Shown: in pieces, positions 5,083 to 5,253 of the stretch
Layout of the letters: each line of letters begins with the position of its first letter
How positions within the stretch are numbered: position 1 is the stretch's first letter
Source of the DNA: Aequorivita sp.
GTDB lineage: Bacteria > Bacteroidota > Bacteroidia > Flavobacteriales > Flavobacteriaceae
Assembly: GCA_002733915.1 (NCBI GenBank)
Contig: NVXN01000007.1
Span: forward strand, 141,311 to 146,563
Length of the DNA: 5,253 bases
Direction of reading: 5' to 3'
The notes under the pieces: generated by a model
Seen by the model: only the letters and a program-made list of their open reading frames with translations
What the model was told of the DNA's origin: nothing
The model's database searches: none
Translations under genes and position numbers: made by a program

Positions 5083-5253
5083 ATGTCATCAAACGCTAAA
5101 ATAGTTCTTCGCAAAAAGCCTAATAAAGAAGGCTTGTATCCTCTCGCCATACGTATTACAAAAAATCGTCGCTCAACATACCAATATATAGGTCACTACA
5201 TTGAATTGGAAGATTGGGATGAAAAGAATATTCGGGTTAAGAAATCACACATA
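5083..5253 (+). CDS. Tyrosine recombinase/integrase, N-terminal Arm DNA-binding domain (3' part outside window)
   Basis: The frame stays open from ATG 5083 to the end of the window, giving 57 residues that start MSSNAKIVLRKKPNKEGLYP. The pattern IVLRKK-NKEGLYPLAIRITKNRR-(S)TYQYIGHYIELEDWDEKNIRVKK matches the N-terminal Arm DNA-binding domain of Bacteroidota site-specific integrases found on conjugative and mobilisable elements and islands. This three-stranded domain binds arm-type repeats, and suitable repeats lie just upstream. The core-binding and catalytic domains (R-H-R-Y) must lie to the right and cannot be checked here; family members are about 400 residues long. ACAGG before the ATG is at best a weak ribosome site. 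The adjacent broken tRNA-Leu supports a role in integration at that gene. Confidence 0.88.
   Translation, partial: MSSNAKIVLRKKPNKEGLYPLAIRITKNRRSTYQYIGHYIELEDWDEKNIRVKKSHI

Overview
The window looks like chromosomal DNA of a Flavobacteriaceae-type Bacteroidota. It is AT-rich, encodes a secreted protein with a type IX secretion (T9SS) type A sorting tail, uses A-rich leaders instead of strong Shine-Dalgarno sites, and carries several matches to the Bacteroidota -7 promoter box TAnnTTTG. The genus cannot be fixed from the sequence alone.

Left part (1-3579, minus strand). Transcription runs right to left. A secreted right-handed beta-helix protein with a T9SS tail (2110-3579) is followed by an intrinsic terminator (2057-2087). 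Next comes a group II PLP-dependent amino-acid decarboxylase (544-1983). Its stop codon overlaps the TTG start of a HI0933/BaiN-type FAD oxidoreductase, which runs off the left edge (547-1). The last two genes look translationally coupled.

Middle (3580-4772). A 99-bp divergent promoter region separates the beta-helix gene from a plus-strand gene for a membrane-anchored endonuclease/exonuclease/phosphatase (EEP) fold enzyme (3679-4740). A hairpin terminator (4745-4772) has T tracts on both sides. It can end both the EEP transcript and a leftward tRNA transcript.

Right part (4779-5253). This is the most interesting part and looks like the boundary of an integrated element. On the minus strand there is only the 3' part of a tRNA-Leu(UAG): anticodon arm, long variable arm, T arm and 3' acceptor strand. 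No D arm or 5' acceptor strand that fits can be found. The sequence that replaces the 5' half leads into the first 57 codons of a tyrosine recombinase with a Bacteroidota-type Arm DNA-binding domain (5083 onward). Between the two lie five copies of TGTTGTACC in two clusters (3+2), each with an exact 11-bp period. They bracket a perfect -7 box. The simplest reading is a genomic island or integrative element inserted in a leucine tRNA gene. The displaced 3' half lies here, the element extends to the right, and the phased repeats serve as integrase arm sites and/or an operator for the integrase promoter. The body of the element, its cargo and the other attachment site are outside the window.
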